Assembly: GCA_004554425.1 (NCBI GenBank)
Contig: SFMI01000099.1
Span: 1 to 6,665, forward strand
Length of the DNA stretch: 6,665 nucleotides
From: Candidatus Saccharimonadota bacterium
GTDB lineage: Bacteria > Eremiobacterota > Xenobia > Xenobiales > Xenobiaceae
Reading direction: 5' to 3'
In this document: positions 1-6,394 of the stretch, piece after piece
How the letters are laid out: every line of letters begins with the position of its first letter
Numbering within the stretch: position 1 is the stretch's first letter
The notes under the pieces: model-generated
The model's database searches: none
What the model was told of the DNA's origin: nothing
What the model saw: only the letters and a program-made list of their open reading frames with translations
Program-made: the position numbers and the translations under genes

Positions 1-8
1 TGCTAAAC

Positions 9-1037
9 ATGGAGCTAAAAGAAGCTCTCGATACTTTTTATAACGATCCTTTAGCCTACAGCTTCGTTATGCAAGCTATACAAAAAGGCACTATCCAACC
101 TGAGCAGCACGGACACTTGGAAGAGCGTATAACTTCTTTGCAACACAAAGCAGATCGCTTCCTGACTATGCTGGGTCTGTGGGGAATTTTAGTCTCCTTA
201 TCTTTCATTCTTTTGGCAGCCTTTGTCATCAAAGCTTTTTCTTCTGAAAAAGACGAACATGTAGACGAAAAAAAACAACCGGAAGGTCATTTTCTTTGGA
301 AACCTATACCTACACTTTTTTTATTCGTCGCTTTGAACTGGTTGGGCGCTTGCTTAAGTGCCATAATGACAACCCTAGCACTCCAGCTAATAGGTACAGA
401 CAAGCATTACATTCCTGTCATTTTATTCTTTTCACAAATGCTTGTTTATATAGTCTCTATCGCCATTTTAGCTTTGACAATAAAGTATGTGTGTGAGCCA
501 GATGAAATCGAAGCCTCCACCATCACCCATTGGCAAGGAATAAAAAAATCGGCCATTTTTCTACTTAAAGCGCTGCGCTTACACGAATTTAAAAGCTCGT
601 ATCTAACCTACGGCTGCGCGGCTTTTGCTTTAGCCATTCTTACAGCCGCTCTTATGTCTTTGCTTACTTCGCTTTTTACCCAGTCTTCCGTGCAATCAAA
701 CAACATAGTGTTGGCTTTCTTATTAGAAACTCCGGAGCCAATCTTTTGGCTGCTTTTCTTCTTGGTGGTCAGTGGTCCACTTTATGAAGAAATCATTTAT
801 CGCGGCTTGTTATTTTCCGGGCTCAGCAAAACAGCCACCGTTATAGGCGCAGCCTTTATCAGTTCGCTTATGTTTTCATCGGTGCATGGCGATCCCCAAG
901 GCATTTTAGTTCTGGCTGGGTTGGGAATGGTATTTTGCGCAATTCGCCATTATACAGGCAGCTTATGGCCCTCCGTTATAGCTCACGCTCTCTGGAATTG
1001 CCAAGTAGCTGTTTATGTATTGATCGTAGGTCGTTAA
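9..1037 (+). CDS. CPBP (CAAX protease/bacteriocin-processing) family intramembrane metalloprotease
   Basis: A polytopic membrane protein of 342 residues with all three signature motifs of the CPBP/Abi glutamic intramembrane protease family near its C-terminus: EExxxR at E260-E261-R265, FxxxH at F289-H293, and HxxxN at H326-N330. In characterised relatives (Rce1, MroQ and others) these polar residues form the active site inside the membrane, where they cleave prenylated proteins, peptides or membrane substrates; the substrate here is unknown. Hydrophobic segments lie roughly at 54-75, 97-120, 133-157, 200-225, 245-258, 274-291 and 300-315. The first 50 residues are hydrophilic, probably cytoplasmic, and I do not recognise them. 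The ATG at 9 is the first in frame, but only 8 bases lie upstream, without a stop or a visible Shine-Dalgarno, so the true start could lie outside the window. The gene ends with TAA and converges on thrS. The family assignment is strong; the role is not inferable. Confidence 0.9.
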   Translation: MELKEALDTFYNDPLAYSFVMQAIQKGTIQPEQHGHLEERITSLQHKADRFLTMLGLWGILVSLSFILLAAFVIKAFSSEKDEHVDEKKQPEGHFLWKPIPTLFLFVALNWLGACLSAIMTTLALQLIGTDKHYIPVILFFSQMLVYIVSIAILALTIKYVCEPDEIEASTITHWQGIKKSAIFLLKALRLHEFKSSYLTYGCAAFALAILTAALMSLLTSLFTQSSVQSNNIVLAFLLETPEPIFWLLFFLVVSGPLYEEIIYRGLLFSGLSKTATVIGAAFISSLMFSSVHGDPQGILVLAGLGMVFCAIRHYTGSLWPSVIAHALWNCQVAVYVLIVGR

Positions 1038-1084
1038 TAATTAGCGAAAACTGAGCGCATTCAACAAAATACACATTTTTAATG

Positions 1085-1124
1085 AAAAAAAGAAGCTTCT
1101 CTCAAGAGAAAAGCTTCTTTTTTT
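1085..1124. terminator. Bidirectional intrinsic terminator between the CPBP gene and thrS
   Basis: An almost perfect inverted repeat. The left arm is AAAAAAAGAAGCTT plus CTCT. The right arm is AGAG, two bulged A residues, then AAGCTTCTTTTTTT. The GC-containing core is flanked by seven A on the left and seven T on the right, so each strand gives a hairpin followed by a U-tract. It lies 47 bp after the CPBP stop codon and 59 bp after the thrS stop codon, the right place to end both converging transcripts. The stem is AT-rich, so efficiency cannot be judged by eye. Confidence 0.88.
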
Positions 1125-1183
1125 GCCTCAGCTATTCTAGATAACTGCCCAACGGCAGCTACATAGAAAAAAGCGCTAAGAGA

Positions 1184-3013
1184 TTATTCTTCGGGCAAAA
1201 CTACATCAGCGAAGTTGTCCATAATGCGCTCATGGCACATCTTACTCAAAATGCTGCGGAACTGAGCGAACTTCAAAGTACGCTGTTCTTTTACGCAGTA
1301 ACGGCGCCAAGTAACAGTTTCATTTTCCATCTCAGAAGCACCAACAACCAAAATATTAGGAATCTTGGAAGTAACGGCAGCGCGAATCTTCTTGTTGAAA
1401 CTGTCACCATCTAAGTTGGCTTGAGCTCTGTAAAGATCGTTACGCAGAGAAGCAGCAATCTTTTCGGCGTAGTCGCCAAACTTTTCGACGGATACAGGCA
1501 CTACCATAACTTGAGTGGGAGACATCCAAGTGGGGAAAGCGCCTTTGAAGTGTTCCATTAAGAAAGCTAAGAAGCGCTCGTGAGTACCCAAAGGAGCACG
1601 GTGGATACAATAAGGAGTATGGTATTCGCCGTCTTTGCCTGTGTAGACTAAGTTGAAGCGAGGAGGTACAGCGAAGTCGAGCTGGTTGGTGGAAGCGGTT
1701 TCTTCACGTCCGACAACGTTACGAATTTGGAAGTCGACTTTGGGGCCGTAGAAAGCAGCTTCACCGGGGACTTCTTCGTATTGTACGCCCATTTCCTTAA
1801 CCACTTGGCGAATAGCATCTTCAGAATGGGCCCAAGCTTCAGGATTATCTACATATTTCTTGGTATTTTTAGGATCATGCATAGACAAGCGCATCCAGTA
1901 TCCTTCGATACGGAACTTGTCATAATAGAAGCGGTGCATATCCAAAACGGCTCTAAATTCGGCAGCCAATTGCTCAGGACTGCAGTAAATATGAGCATCG
2001 TTCATGCACATACCGCGCACGCGCAAAAGTCCAGCTAATGTACCGGAAGCTTCGTAGCGGTAGCACTGTCCATACTCAGCCAAGCGCAAAGGCAACTCGC
2101 GGTAAGAACGAGGACGGCTGCTGAATATCATGTGATGGAACGGGCAGTTCATGGGCTTGAGATAATAGTTCTGGCCATCGTCTATTTGCATAGGCGGGAA
2201 CATACTATCCTTATAGTAAGGAAGGTGACCAGAAGTATAGAAAAGCTGCTCGTTGGTGATGCAAGGAGTAGCTACACGCAAATAACCACCACGTTGCTCG
2301 GTTTCTTTAGCAAACTTTTCTAATTCTTCACGCAAAACGGTACCGTTGGGCAACCAAAGAGGCAAACCTAAACCGACCATTTCGTTCATAGTATAGAACT
2401 CTAACTCTTTGCTGAGCTTACGATGATCATATTTGCGAGCTTCTTCACGCAAGCGCAAGAACTCTTTGAGCTCTTTCTTGTTGTTAAAAGCTAAACCATA
2501 GATACGAGTCAGCATCTCACGAGACTGATCGCCGCGCCAATAAGCTCCAGCTACCGAATCGAGAGCGAAACAATCGCTGGGAATTTCAGAAGTGTTGCCT
2601 ACGTGAGGGCCGGCGCACAGATCGGTAAACTCGCCGTTTTGATAAAAATGAATGTCTTTGCCTTCGCTGGCAAGATCACGCACATATTCAGCCTTGAGAA
2701 CTTCACCCTTTTCTTCTAAGCGCTTTACGGCTTCTTCGAGAGGAAGATCGTAATGGGTGAAAGCTTGTTTCTCGGCGATAATGCGGCGCATTTCAGCTTC
2801 GATTTCAGGAAGTTTATCCGCATCAATGGGCGTTGAAAATTGGAAATCATAGTAAAAGCCATTATCTACGGGCGGGCCGAAACCTAACTTGGTATCGGGG
2901 TAAAGACGCTGCACCGCTTCTGCCAAAATATGAGACAAAGAGTGACGTCTCTTATAAAGGGGATCGTTTTCCTTTTCCTGGGCATCCATACCCGCATAAA
3001 CTTGTCTGGCCAT
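1184..3013 (-). CDS. thrS: Threonyl-tRNA synthetase lacking the N-terminal TGS domain
   Basis: A class II aminoacyl-tRNA synthetase that activates threonine and charges tRNA-Thr in the cytoplasm. The protein of 609 residues begins almost directly with the editing domain. HxxxH (H24, H28) and the C133/H137 pair of the DLCAGPH motif match the E. coli post-transfer editing site. The catalytic core follows, with zinc ligands C290 (MNCPFHH), H341 (NDAHIYC) and H471 (HRAPLGTHERF), motif 2 arginine R319 in CYRYEASG, and motif 3 arginine R480. The anticodon-binding domain spans roughly residues 500-609. Compared with E. coli ThrRS (642 residues), about 50 N-terminal residues are missing, which removes the TGS (N1) domain. 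I chose the ATG at 3013 because GGAG lies 6 nt upstream. An in-frame ATG at 3025 overlaps that site, and the longest frame needs a TTG at 3070 that would read through the leader hairpin. The gene probably has its own promoter in the 192-bp gap after the ABC-2 permease gene. Confidence 0.97.
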   Translation of the reverse strand: MARQVYAGMDAQEKENDPLYKRRHSLSHILAEAVQRLYPDTKLGFGPPVDNGFYYDFQFSTPIDADKLPEIEAEMRRIIAEKQAFTHYDLPLEEAVKRLEEKGEVLKAEYVRDLASEGKDIHFYQNGEFTDLCAGPHVGNTSEIPSDCFALDSVAGAYWRGDQSREMLTRIYGLAFNNKKELKEFLRLREEARKYDHRKLSKELEFYTMNEMVGLGLPLWLPNGTVLREELEKFAKETEQRGGYLRVATPCITNEQLFYTSGHLPYYKDSMFPPMQIDDGQNYYLKPMNCPFHHMIFSSRPRSYRELPLRLAEYGQCYRYEASGTLAGLLRVRGMCMNDAHIYCSPEQLAAEFRAVLDMHRFYYDKFRIEGYWMRLSMHDPKNTKKYVDNPEAWAHSEDAIRQVVKEMGVQYEEVPGEAAFYGPKVDFQIRNVVGREETASTNQLDFAVPPRFNLVYTGKDGEYHTPYCIHRAPLGTHERFLAFLMEHFKGAFPTWMSPTQVMVVPVSVEKFGDYAEKIAASLRNDLYRAQANLDGDSFNKKIRAAVTSKIPNILVVGASEMENETVTWRRYCVKEQRTLKFAQFRSILSKMCHERIMDNFADVVLPEE

Positions 3014-3019
3014 AAATAA

Positions 3020-3023
3020 CTCC
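3020..3023 (-). promoter_or_regulatory. Shine-Dalgarno site (GGAG) that sets the thrS start
   Basis: GGAG lies 6 nt upstream of the ATG at 3013, which is good spacing. It favours this start over the in-frame ATG at 3025 and the TTG at 3070. The site begins 7 nt after the end of the anticodon-arm-like hairpin, so a protein bound to that hairpin could block the ribosome. Confidence 0.8.
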
Positions 3024-3030
3024 ATATTAC

Positions 3031-3057
3031 GGCAAAGCTTCAACAACAAGCCTTGCC
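3031..3057 (-). promoter_or_regulatory. tRNA-Thr anticodon-arm-like hairpin in the thrS leader (candidate translational operator)
   Basis: On the thrS sense strand, GGCAAGGCTT and AAGCTTTGCC form a 10-bp stem with a single G-U wobble. They close a 7-nt loop, GUUGUUG. Numbered as an anticodon loop (32-38), this puts U at 33 and UGU at 34-36. UGU is a threonine anticodon, and G35 and U36 are the main anticodon identity bases for ThrRS in E. coli. The hairpin ends 7 nt before the Shine-Dalgarno site. In E. coli, ThrRS binds an anticodon-like stem-loop upstream of its own ribosome binding site and represses translation. Pairing and position are visible in the sequence; the operator function is inferred. 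U at position 37 departs from the A usual in tRNA-Thr, and the stem is longer than the 5 bp of a real anticodon arm. Confidence 0.6.
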
Positions 3058-3128
3058 TAGCTCGGCGCAATTTTCAAAAGGGCCTCTTGCCATAGCCTGT
3101 TAGCCCGGCAACAATCAAGCTCCCTATC

Positions 3129-3146
3129 TGGTCGGCGCCGCGACCA
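3129..3146 (-). promoter_or_regulatory. GC-rich hairpin at the predicted 5' end of the thrS transcript
   Basis: TGGTCGCGGCGCCGACCA has 6-bp arms (TGGTCG/CGACCA) around a 6-nt spacer. It starts about 7 nt after the predicted -10 box, so it would sit at the extreme 5' end of the mRNA. There it could protect the transcript or form part of the regulatory leader. As DNA it could equally be a dyad operator for a repressor. No U-tract follows, so it is not a terminator. Confidence 0.45.
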
Positions 3147-3152
3147 TCTATA

Positions 3153-3181
3153 AATATACACAAATTCAGCAAAATAAACAA
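3153..3181 (-). promoter_or_regulatory. Probable sigma-70-type promoter of thrS
   Basis: On the minus strand, a -35 element TTGTTT (3176-3181; 3 of 6 consensus bases) is separated by 17 nt from a -10 element TATATT (3153-3158; 5 of 6). Transcription would start near 3146 and give a leader of about 130 nt. The stretch is strongly AT-rich and lies between the permease stop codon and thrS. No terminator is visible between those genes, so read-through from upstream may add to thrS expression. Confidence 0.5.
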
Positions 3182-3205
3182 ACAGGGAAACAAGTCGGCT
3201 CAATT

Positions 3206-4315
3206 TTATATTTTTAAGCCCAAGCGCAAACGAAGCCAGAGCATTAAACAAGTGCTGACAGCTAGAACAAGAGCCGCGATAAAACTGGCTGCACAACTTT
3301 TAAACAAATAAATTTCCGCTTCTCCACGTACCTGAGCATAAATTTGTTCTTGGCTTACCTGAGAAGCTCTGTTATAAAGGTGGAGCAACTGGCTCAAATA
3401 TGGAGATTCTTGATTGCCAACTAAATGTTCACGCAAAACAAAATAAGCGCTATCAGAAGCCAAATTGGCACTTTGTAAAGACTCCCTGTCAAGAGCATAC
3501 ATGCCAGCTAAGCTCACGCGTATAGGATTAAAACAATCTTCAAGGGGAACGTTAGAGCGAATGATCGTAGGCACAAAAGAGAGGCTTACTAACAACAAGG
3601 CTAAAGCTACGGAAAATTCACTAAAGAATATGCGTATCGTTCCATTCCAGAGTACAAGCAATAAACCGCTCAGCACCAAAACTGTTTCTATTTGACTAAA
3701 ATTCCAAAAGTTATGCAAGAAATAAGCCACCACAGCAGCTGTCAGCAACAATTTTCGCAATGAAGCAGCGCATTTGTCAGGAACATTCTGAAAAGATATG
3801 CCCCACCAAACACCCAAACAAGCAGCTAGCATTAAGGAAAGCAAACTATATACGCAAGCAGCTAGTACAATTTCGGCGTTAAGATTGGAGAGCAGCAAAC
3901 AAAAAGCTACACTGCTGAAAGAGAACAGAAACCATTCAATTAAGTAAGGGGCCGAAAAAGCTAAAAATTTCAGAATTAAACTCCGATAGCAGCCTCTAGG
4001 GGTAAGGAGAAGCATTTTGTATATACCGCAGCAACTATCGGAGCAAACGGAGGAAGCTAAACGAGGAGCCAGCCCCCAATATTGGCCAGCAATAAAAATA
4101 GCAGTCAGCCAACACAACATACGCGAACAAGAAATAATCGGAGTGCTGCTACCTTCTAAAACCAAGTATAAGTTCCAAGTAAGGTAAAGTAGCCAAAAAA
4201 TAGGCAAGGTAGCTTCCCAAAAGCACATTTTGCTTTGAGCCAAAACAAGCCTAAGTTCGCGCAACAGCAAAGGGTTGGCTGCTTCTCGATATTTTACTAT
4301 TAGCTTATTTAGCAT
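3206..4315 (-). CDS. ABC-2-like transporter permease subunit (putative)
   Basis: A membrane protein of 369 residues. Its N-terminus has the NPLLLRELR motif (residues 14-22), typical of one group of ABC-2 permeases just before the first membrane helix. A second family-like segment lies around residues 83-117, where 'LAPRLASSVCSD...GIYKMLLLTPRG' resembles the amphipathic 'ERE-GTLELLLLTP' region. Hydrophobic stretches fall near 37-53, 65-82, 118-143, 149-172, 187-203, 208-224, 234-250 and 338-360. A hydrophilic region at about 252-337 separates the last helix. Such proteins form the membrane channel of ATP-driven exporters, but no ATPase gene is in the window. The start is taken as the ATG at 4315, which overlaps the end of the GT-C gene by 11 bp (ATGCTAAATAA). 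A TTG 13 codons upstream would extend the frame but has no well-placed ribosome site. The protein is cysteine-rich for a permease. Family call moderate; substrate unknown. Confidence 0.65.
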   Translation of the reverse strand: MLNKLIVKYREAANPLLLRELRLVLAQSKMCFWEATLPIFWLLYLTWNLYLVLEGSSTPIISCSRMLCWLTAIFIAGQYWGLAPRLASSVCSDSCCGIYKMLLLTPRGCYRSLILKFLAFSAPYLIEWFLFSFSSVAFCLLLSNLNAEIVLAACVYSLLSLMLAACLGVWWGISFQNVPDKCAASLRKLLLTAAVVAYFLHNFWNFSQIETVLVLSGLLLVLWNGTIRIFFSEFSVALALLLVSLSFVPTIIRSNVPLEDCFNPIRVSLAGMYALDRESLQSANLASDSAYFVLREHLVGNQESPYLSQLLHLYNRASQVSQEQIYAQVRGEAEIYLFKSCAASFIAALVLAVSTCLMLWLRLRLGLKI

Positions 4316-6284
4316 TTCTAGATTCCAAATTGTAGACGATAAGGCCGTCGCCAAAACGCATAGGCGCTCCTAGGATTGGTGTCAGACGACTTTCTATATC
4401 TTGAGCAGAAAATTCGGTCAATAAATTCTCATGTAAAACAAAAGCATAAAATCCCATGTCCAATAACGCCTGGGCCCCCTCACGCAAGCGTCTTTTGCTC
4501 TGTGAAGAAGGCTCGATGCCTCGTTGAGCCAGCAAAACTTCTTCCATGAAAGCATTGTGTACGACTTCAGGGCTCAATACTCCGCTAGTTCGGTAAGGTA
4601 TGCGCTTGTGATGCACAGTTTGATAATAGAAATATTCGCCAGGTACCAAAATAGTTCCGGGCCTTTCAAAGGGATAGTCAATTATGGCATACGAGCGCGG
4701 ATCCTCAGCTAACATCTGATAATAGGCTGGAGTTTGAGCTGGACTTATCGGCAATGGCCAAGGCAAAGGAGAAACAAAAGCTGTTTCTACAAAAATCATC
4801 AAAGAGGCTAGTACGCAAAAGAACCATTTACGAGCAACCGTTTCTTTGCCCCAAAGAACTTTGCTTCCGTAGGCAGCCACTATCGATAAGCCGATAAGAG
4901 CTAACATTAAAAAACGAAATGGAATAGCTAAATTGTAGAAGAACGGAAAGCCTAGGAACATCAAGAGGTAAAACGGGTTAATAAACCCAGCCTCGGAAAA
5001 ATCCGAAAAAATTACCCGCGGTCCTAAAGAGAGAGCGATAAAAAAGCCAAATACGACCACCCAGTACAGCAATTTTCGGCGACAAGTTTTACAACGCCAA
5101 GCTGTAAAAGCTAACAATAAAGCGATCCATCCCAAATAGTGAACTCGAACCAATCTATCCACAGTAGAGGTAACTGTGGCATTGCCCTTACCTGGTAAAA
5201 ACAGCCCCAACAAATTTGTATAGTTGTGGAAACCACGCACACCATGCTGATTTACGCTTTTCTCAGGAGCTTGGCCCAAATAATCTTGGAAGTTGAAAAT
5301 AGAGCGTTTGGGAGCTTTGCGCGGCATAACAATATTGGCAGAATTGGAAACTGTCATCTTGAAAAGCCAAGCAAAAGGAGAAATAATTATCGCTCCTATA
5401 GCAATTGACGCCGCAACTTTTATAATTTGCTTTTTCCATATCGGAGCACAAATATTCCAACTTTCTAGCAAAGAACGTCGCCAAGACTTTCTCACTCTAG
5501 ATGAACGTATTAAAGCGGATACAGAGAAGCTTCGTCCTTTCCAGAAATTGCGCAAAAGCTCAACCAGAGACCACGCCAAAGCTAAACTAGTGTATACAGC
5601 CATAAATTCGCCATAATACCAACATGAGAAAGTGGTGAGAGCAAAAAAAATAGCTGTGCCTAGTAGGTCACCTATGCTATCATTTTGCAAAAGGCGATGC
5701 AAAAAAAGAATATACAGCGGTGCCCAAGCGGTATTGAGCGTTTCAGTTACTCCGGAGGAAACAGGATAGCTAAGCACATAAGCAGACAGCCCATAAATGA
5801 CAGCTGCTACTAAAGCGCAAGCCCCATCCTTAACGAAATGGCGAGCTAAAAGCCAAGCGGCCAGTAAGCCAAGCCACAAATTGAAAATTACTGTTAAATT
5901 GTAAGCTCCGGCCAAGCTAACAAATCTAGAGAAAATATAGCCCCAAATAGCATTACAAGGATCGGCAATAAACAAATAGCCGCCTCTGGGGGCATTAAGC
6001 AAATCACAAAACAAAGGGATTTGTCCCTGAGCCAAGCAATCGCGCACCCACCAATGGCCCCACAAATGCTTCCAAAAATCACCTTGGTAATCGCCTATCA
6101 AGCTATCGCTTAAGTGAAATGGCGCAGGCCAAAGAGCAAATACTGTGAGCAAAGCAAAGAAAAGACAGACAGAGACTAATTCAAGTGGCCATATAAAACC
6201 GTTTTTCGCCTCTGTGCCCTGCTTATTTGTTCCTTCTACGTATTTTTTATCGTTTGTCGGCAACTCACTCTGCGTAATATACAT
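4305..6284 (-). CDS. Polytopic membrane protein, GT-C-fold glycosyltransferase-like
   Basis: A protein of 659 residues with a cytoplasmic N-terminus, about 12 predicted membrane helices and a soluble C-terminal domain. After the first helix (about 31-52), the first outer loop reads 'DSLIGDYQGDFWKHLWGHWWVRD' (residues 60-82). This pattern of Asp residues (D65, D69) followed by Trp-rich segments is typical of GT-C glycosyltransferases, which use lipid-phosphate sugar donors. Other hallmarks are NLLGLFLPGKGN (357-368), the IPFRFLMLAL helix (454-463), and a C-terminal domain with 'YAIIDYPFE', 'YYQTVHHKRIPYRTSG' and 'FGDGLIVYNL'. A basic segment at about 250-285 is probably a cytoplasmic loop. The likely role is transfer of sugars to surface glycans or proteins on the outer face of the membrane; acceptor and donor cannot be told. 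The ATG at 6284 has a weak GGGA 5 nt upstream. The stop codon lies inside the start of the ABC-2 permease gene, so the two are probably one translationally coupled unit. Confidence 0.7.
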   Translation of the reverse strand: MYITQSELPTNDKKYVEGTNKQGTEAKNGFIWPLELVSVCLFFALLTVFALWPAPFHLSDSLIGDYQGDFWKHLWGHWWVRDCLAQGQIPLFCDLLNAPRGGYLFIADPCNAIWGYIFSRFVSLAGAYNLTVIFNLWLGLLAAWLLARHFVKDGACALVAAVIYGLSAYVLSYPVSSGVTETLNTAWAPLYILFLHRLLQNDSIGDLLGTAIFFALTTFSCWYYGEFMAVYTSLALAWSLVELLRNFWKGRSFSVSALIRSSRVRKSWRRSLLESWNICAPIWKKQIIKVAASIAIGAIIISPFAWLFKMTVSNSANIVMPRKAPKRSIFNFQDYLGQAPEKSVNQHGVRGFHNYTNLLGLFLPGKGNATVTSTVDRLVRVHYLGWIALLLAFTAWRCKTCRRKLLYWVVVFGFFIALSLGPRVIFSDFSEAGFINPFYLLMFLGFPFFYNLAIPFRFLMLALIGLSIVAAYGSKVLWGKETVARKWFFCVLASLMIFVETAFVSPLPWPLPISPAQTPAYYQMLAEDPRSYAIIDYPFERPGTILVPGEYFYYQTVHHKRIPYRTSGVLSPEVVHNAFMEEVLLAQRGIEPSSQSKRRLREGAQALLDMGFYAFVLHENLLTEFSAQDIESRLTPILGAPMRFGDGLIVYNLESRNAK

Positions 6285-6394
6285 ACTGTCCCGCGCTCAA
6301 AAGATAGGCTTCAAACTAAATTCAATTCCAACCAAGAAGGCTGCTATTTCTAAGGCAGGGTTTCCTTTTCCCCTATACGAAGGGCTTTGCACTC
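6285..6394. other. Divergent intergenic region
   Basis: This 110-bp gap separates the start of the GT-C-like gene (leftward) from the start of the partial lipoprotein-like gene (rightward), so it should hold both promoters. I found no -35/-10 pair with good spacing on either strand. The best minus-strand candidate, TATCTT near 6310-6315, lacks a properly spaced -35. No convincing inverted repeat is visible. Confidence 0.4.

Larger units (their letters stand above)
3014..3146 (-). promoter_or_regulatory. Structured 5' leader of thrS
   Basis: The predicted untranslated leader is about 130 nt. Besides the two hairpins listed separately, it carries two TTGCC segments (3107-3111 and 3031-3035, minus strand) and two GGCAA segments (3087-3091 and 3053-3057). 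These can pair in adjacent hairpins or in alternative combinations. A GGGC/GCCC pair (3103-3106 with 3080-3083) competes with the first hairpin. I see no T-box consensus (no AGGGTGGNACCGCG-like element) and no terminator with a U-tract, so transcription attenuation is unlikely. The arrangement fits translational control better, but that is inference. Confidence 0.45.

Noticed and set aside
1145..1158. Small hairpin CTGCC-CAAC-GGCAG after thrS
   Set aside because: Only 5 bp with no U-tract on either strand; the neighbouring palindrome at 1085-1124 is a far better terminator.
3014..3070. N-terminal extension of ThrRS starting at the TTG at 3070 or the ATG at 3025
   Set aside because: The extension is translated from the leader hairpin, has no TGS-like sequence, and neither start has a ribosome site; GGAG is positioned for the ATG at 3013.
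3014..3146. T-box riboswitch in front of thrS
   Set aside because: No T-box consensus (AGGGTGGNACCGCG) and no terminator/antiterminator with a U-tract are visible, and the leader is short for a T-box.
3057..3296. Minus-strand frame of 79 codons between the permease and thrS
   Set aside because: It overlaps the permease 3' end, the promoter and the leader, has no ribosome site and no family resemblance.
4316..4354. TTG start of the ABC-2 permease gene 13 codons upstream of the chosen ATG
   Set aside because: The extra residues are unlike the family's N-terminus, and the nearest AGGAG is about 14 nt before the TTG; the ATG at 4315 fits the coupled stop/start overlap.
6285..6394. Promoter for the GT-C-like gene based on TATCTT
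   Set aside because: No -35-like hexamer lies 16-18 nt upstream, so the match is not above chance.
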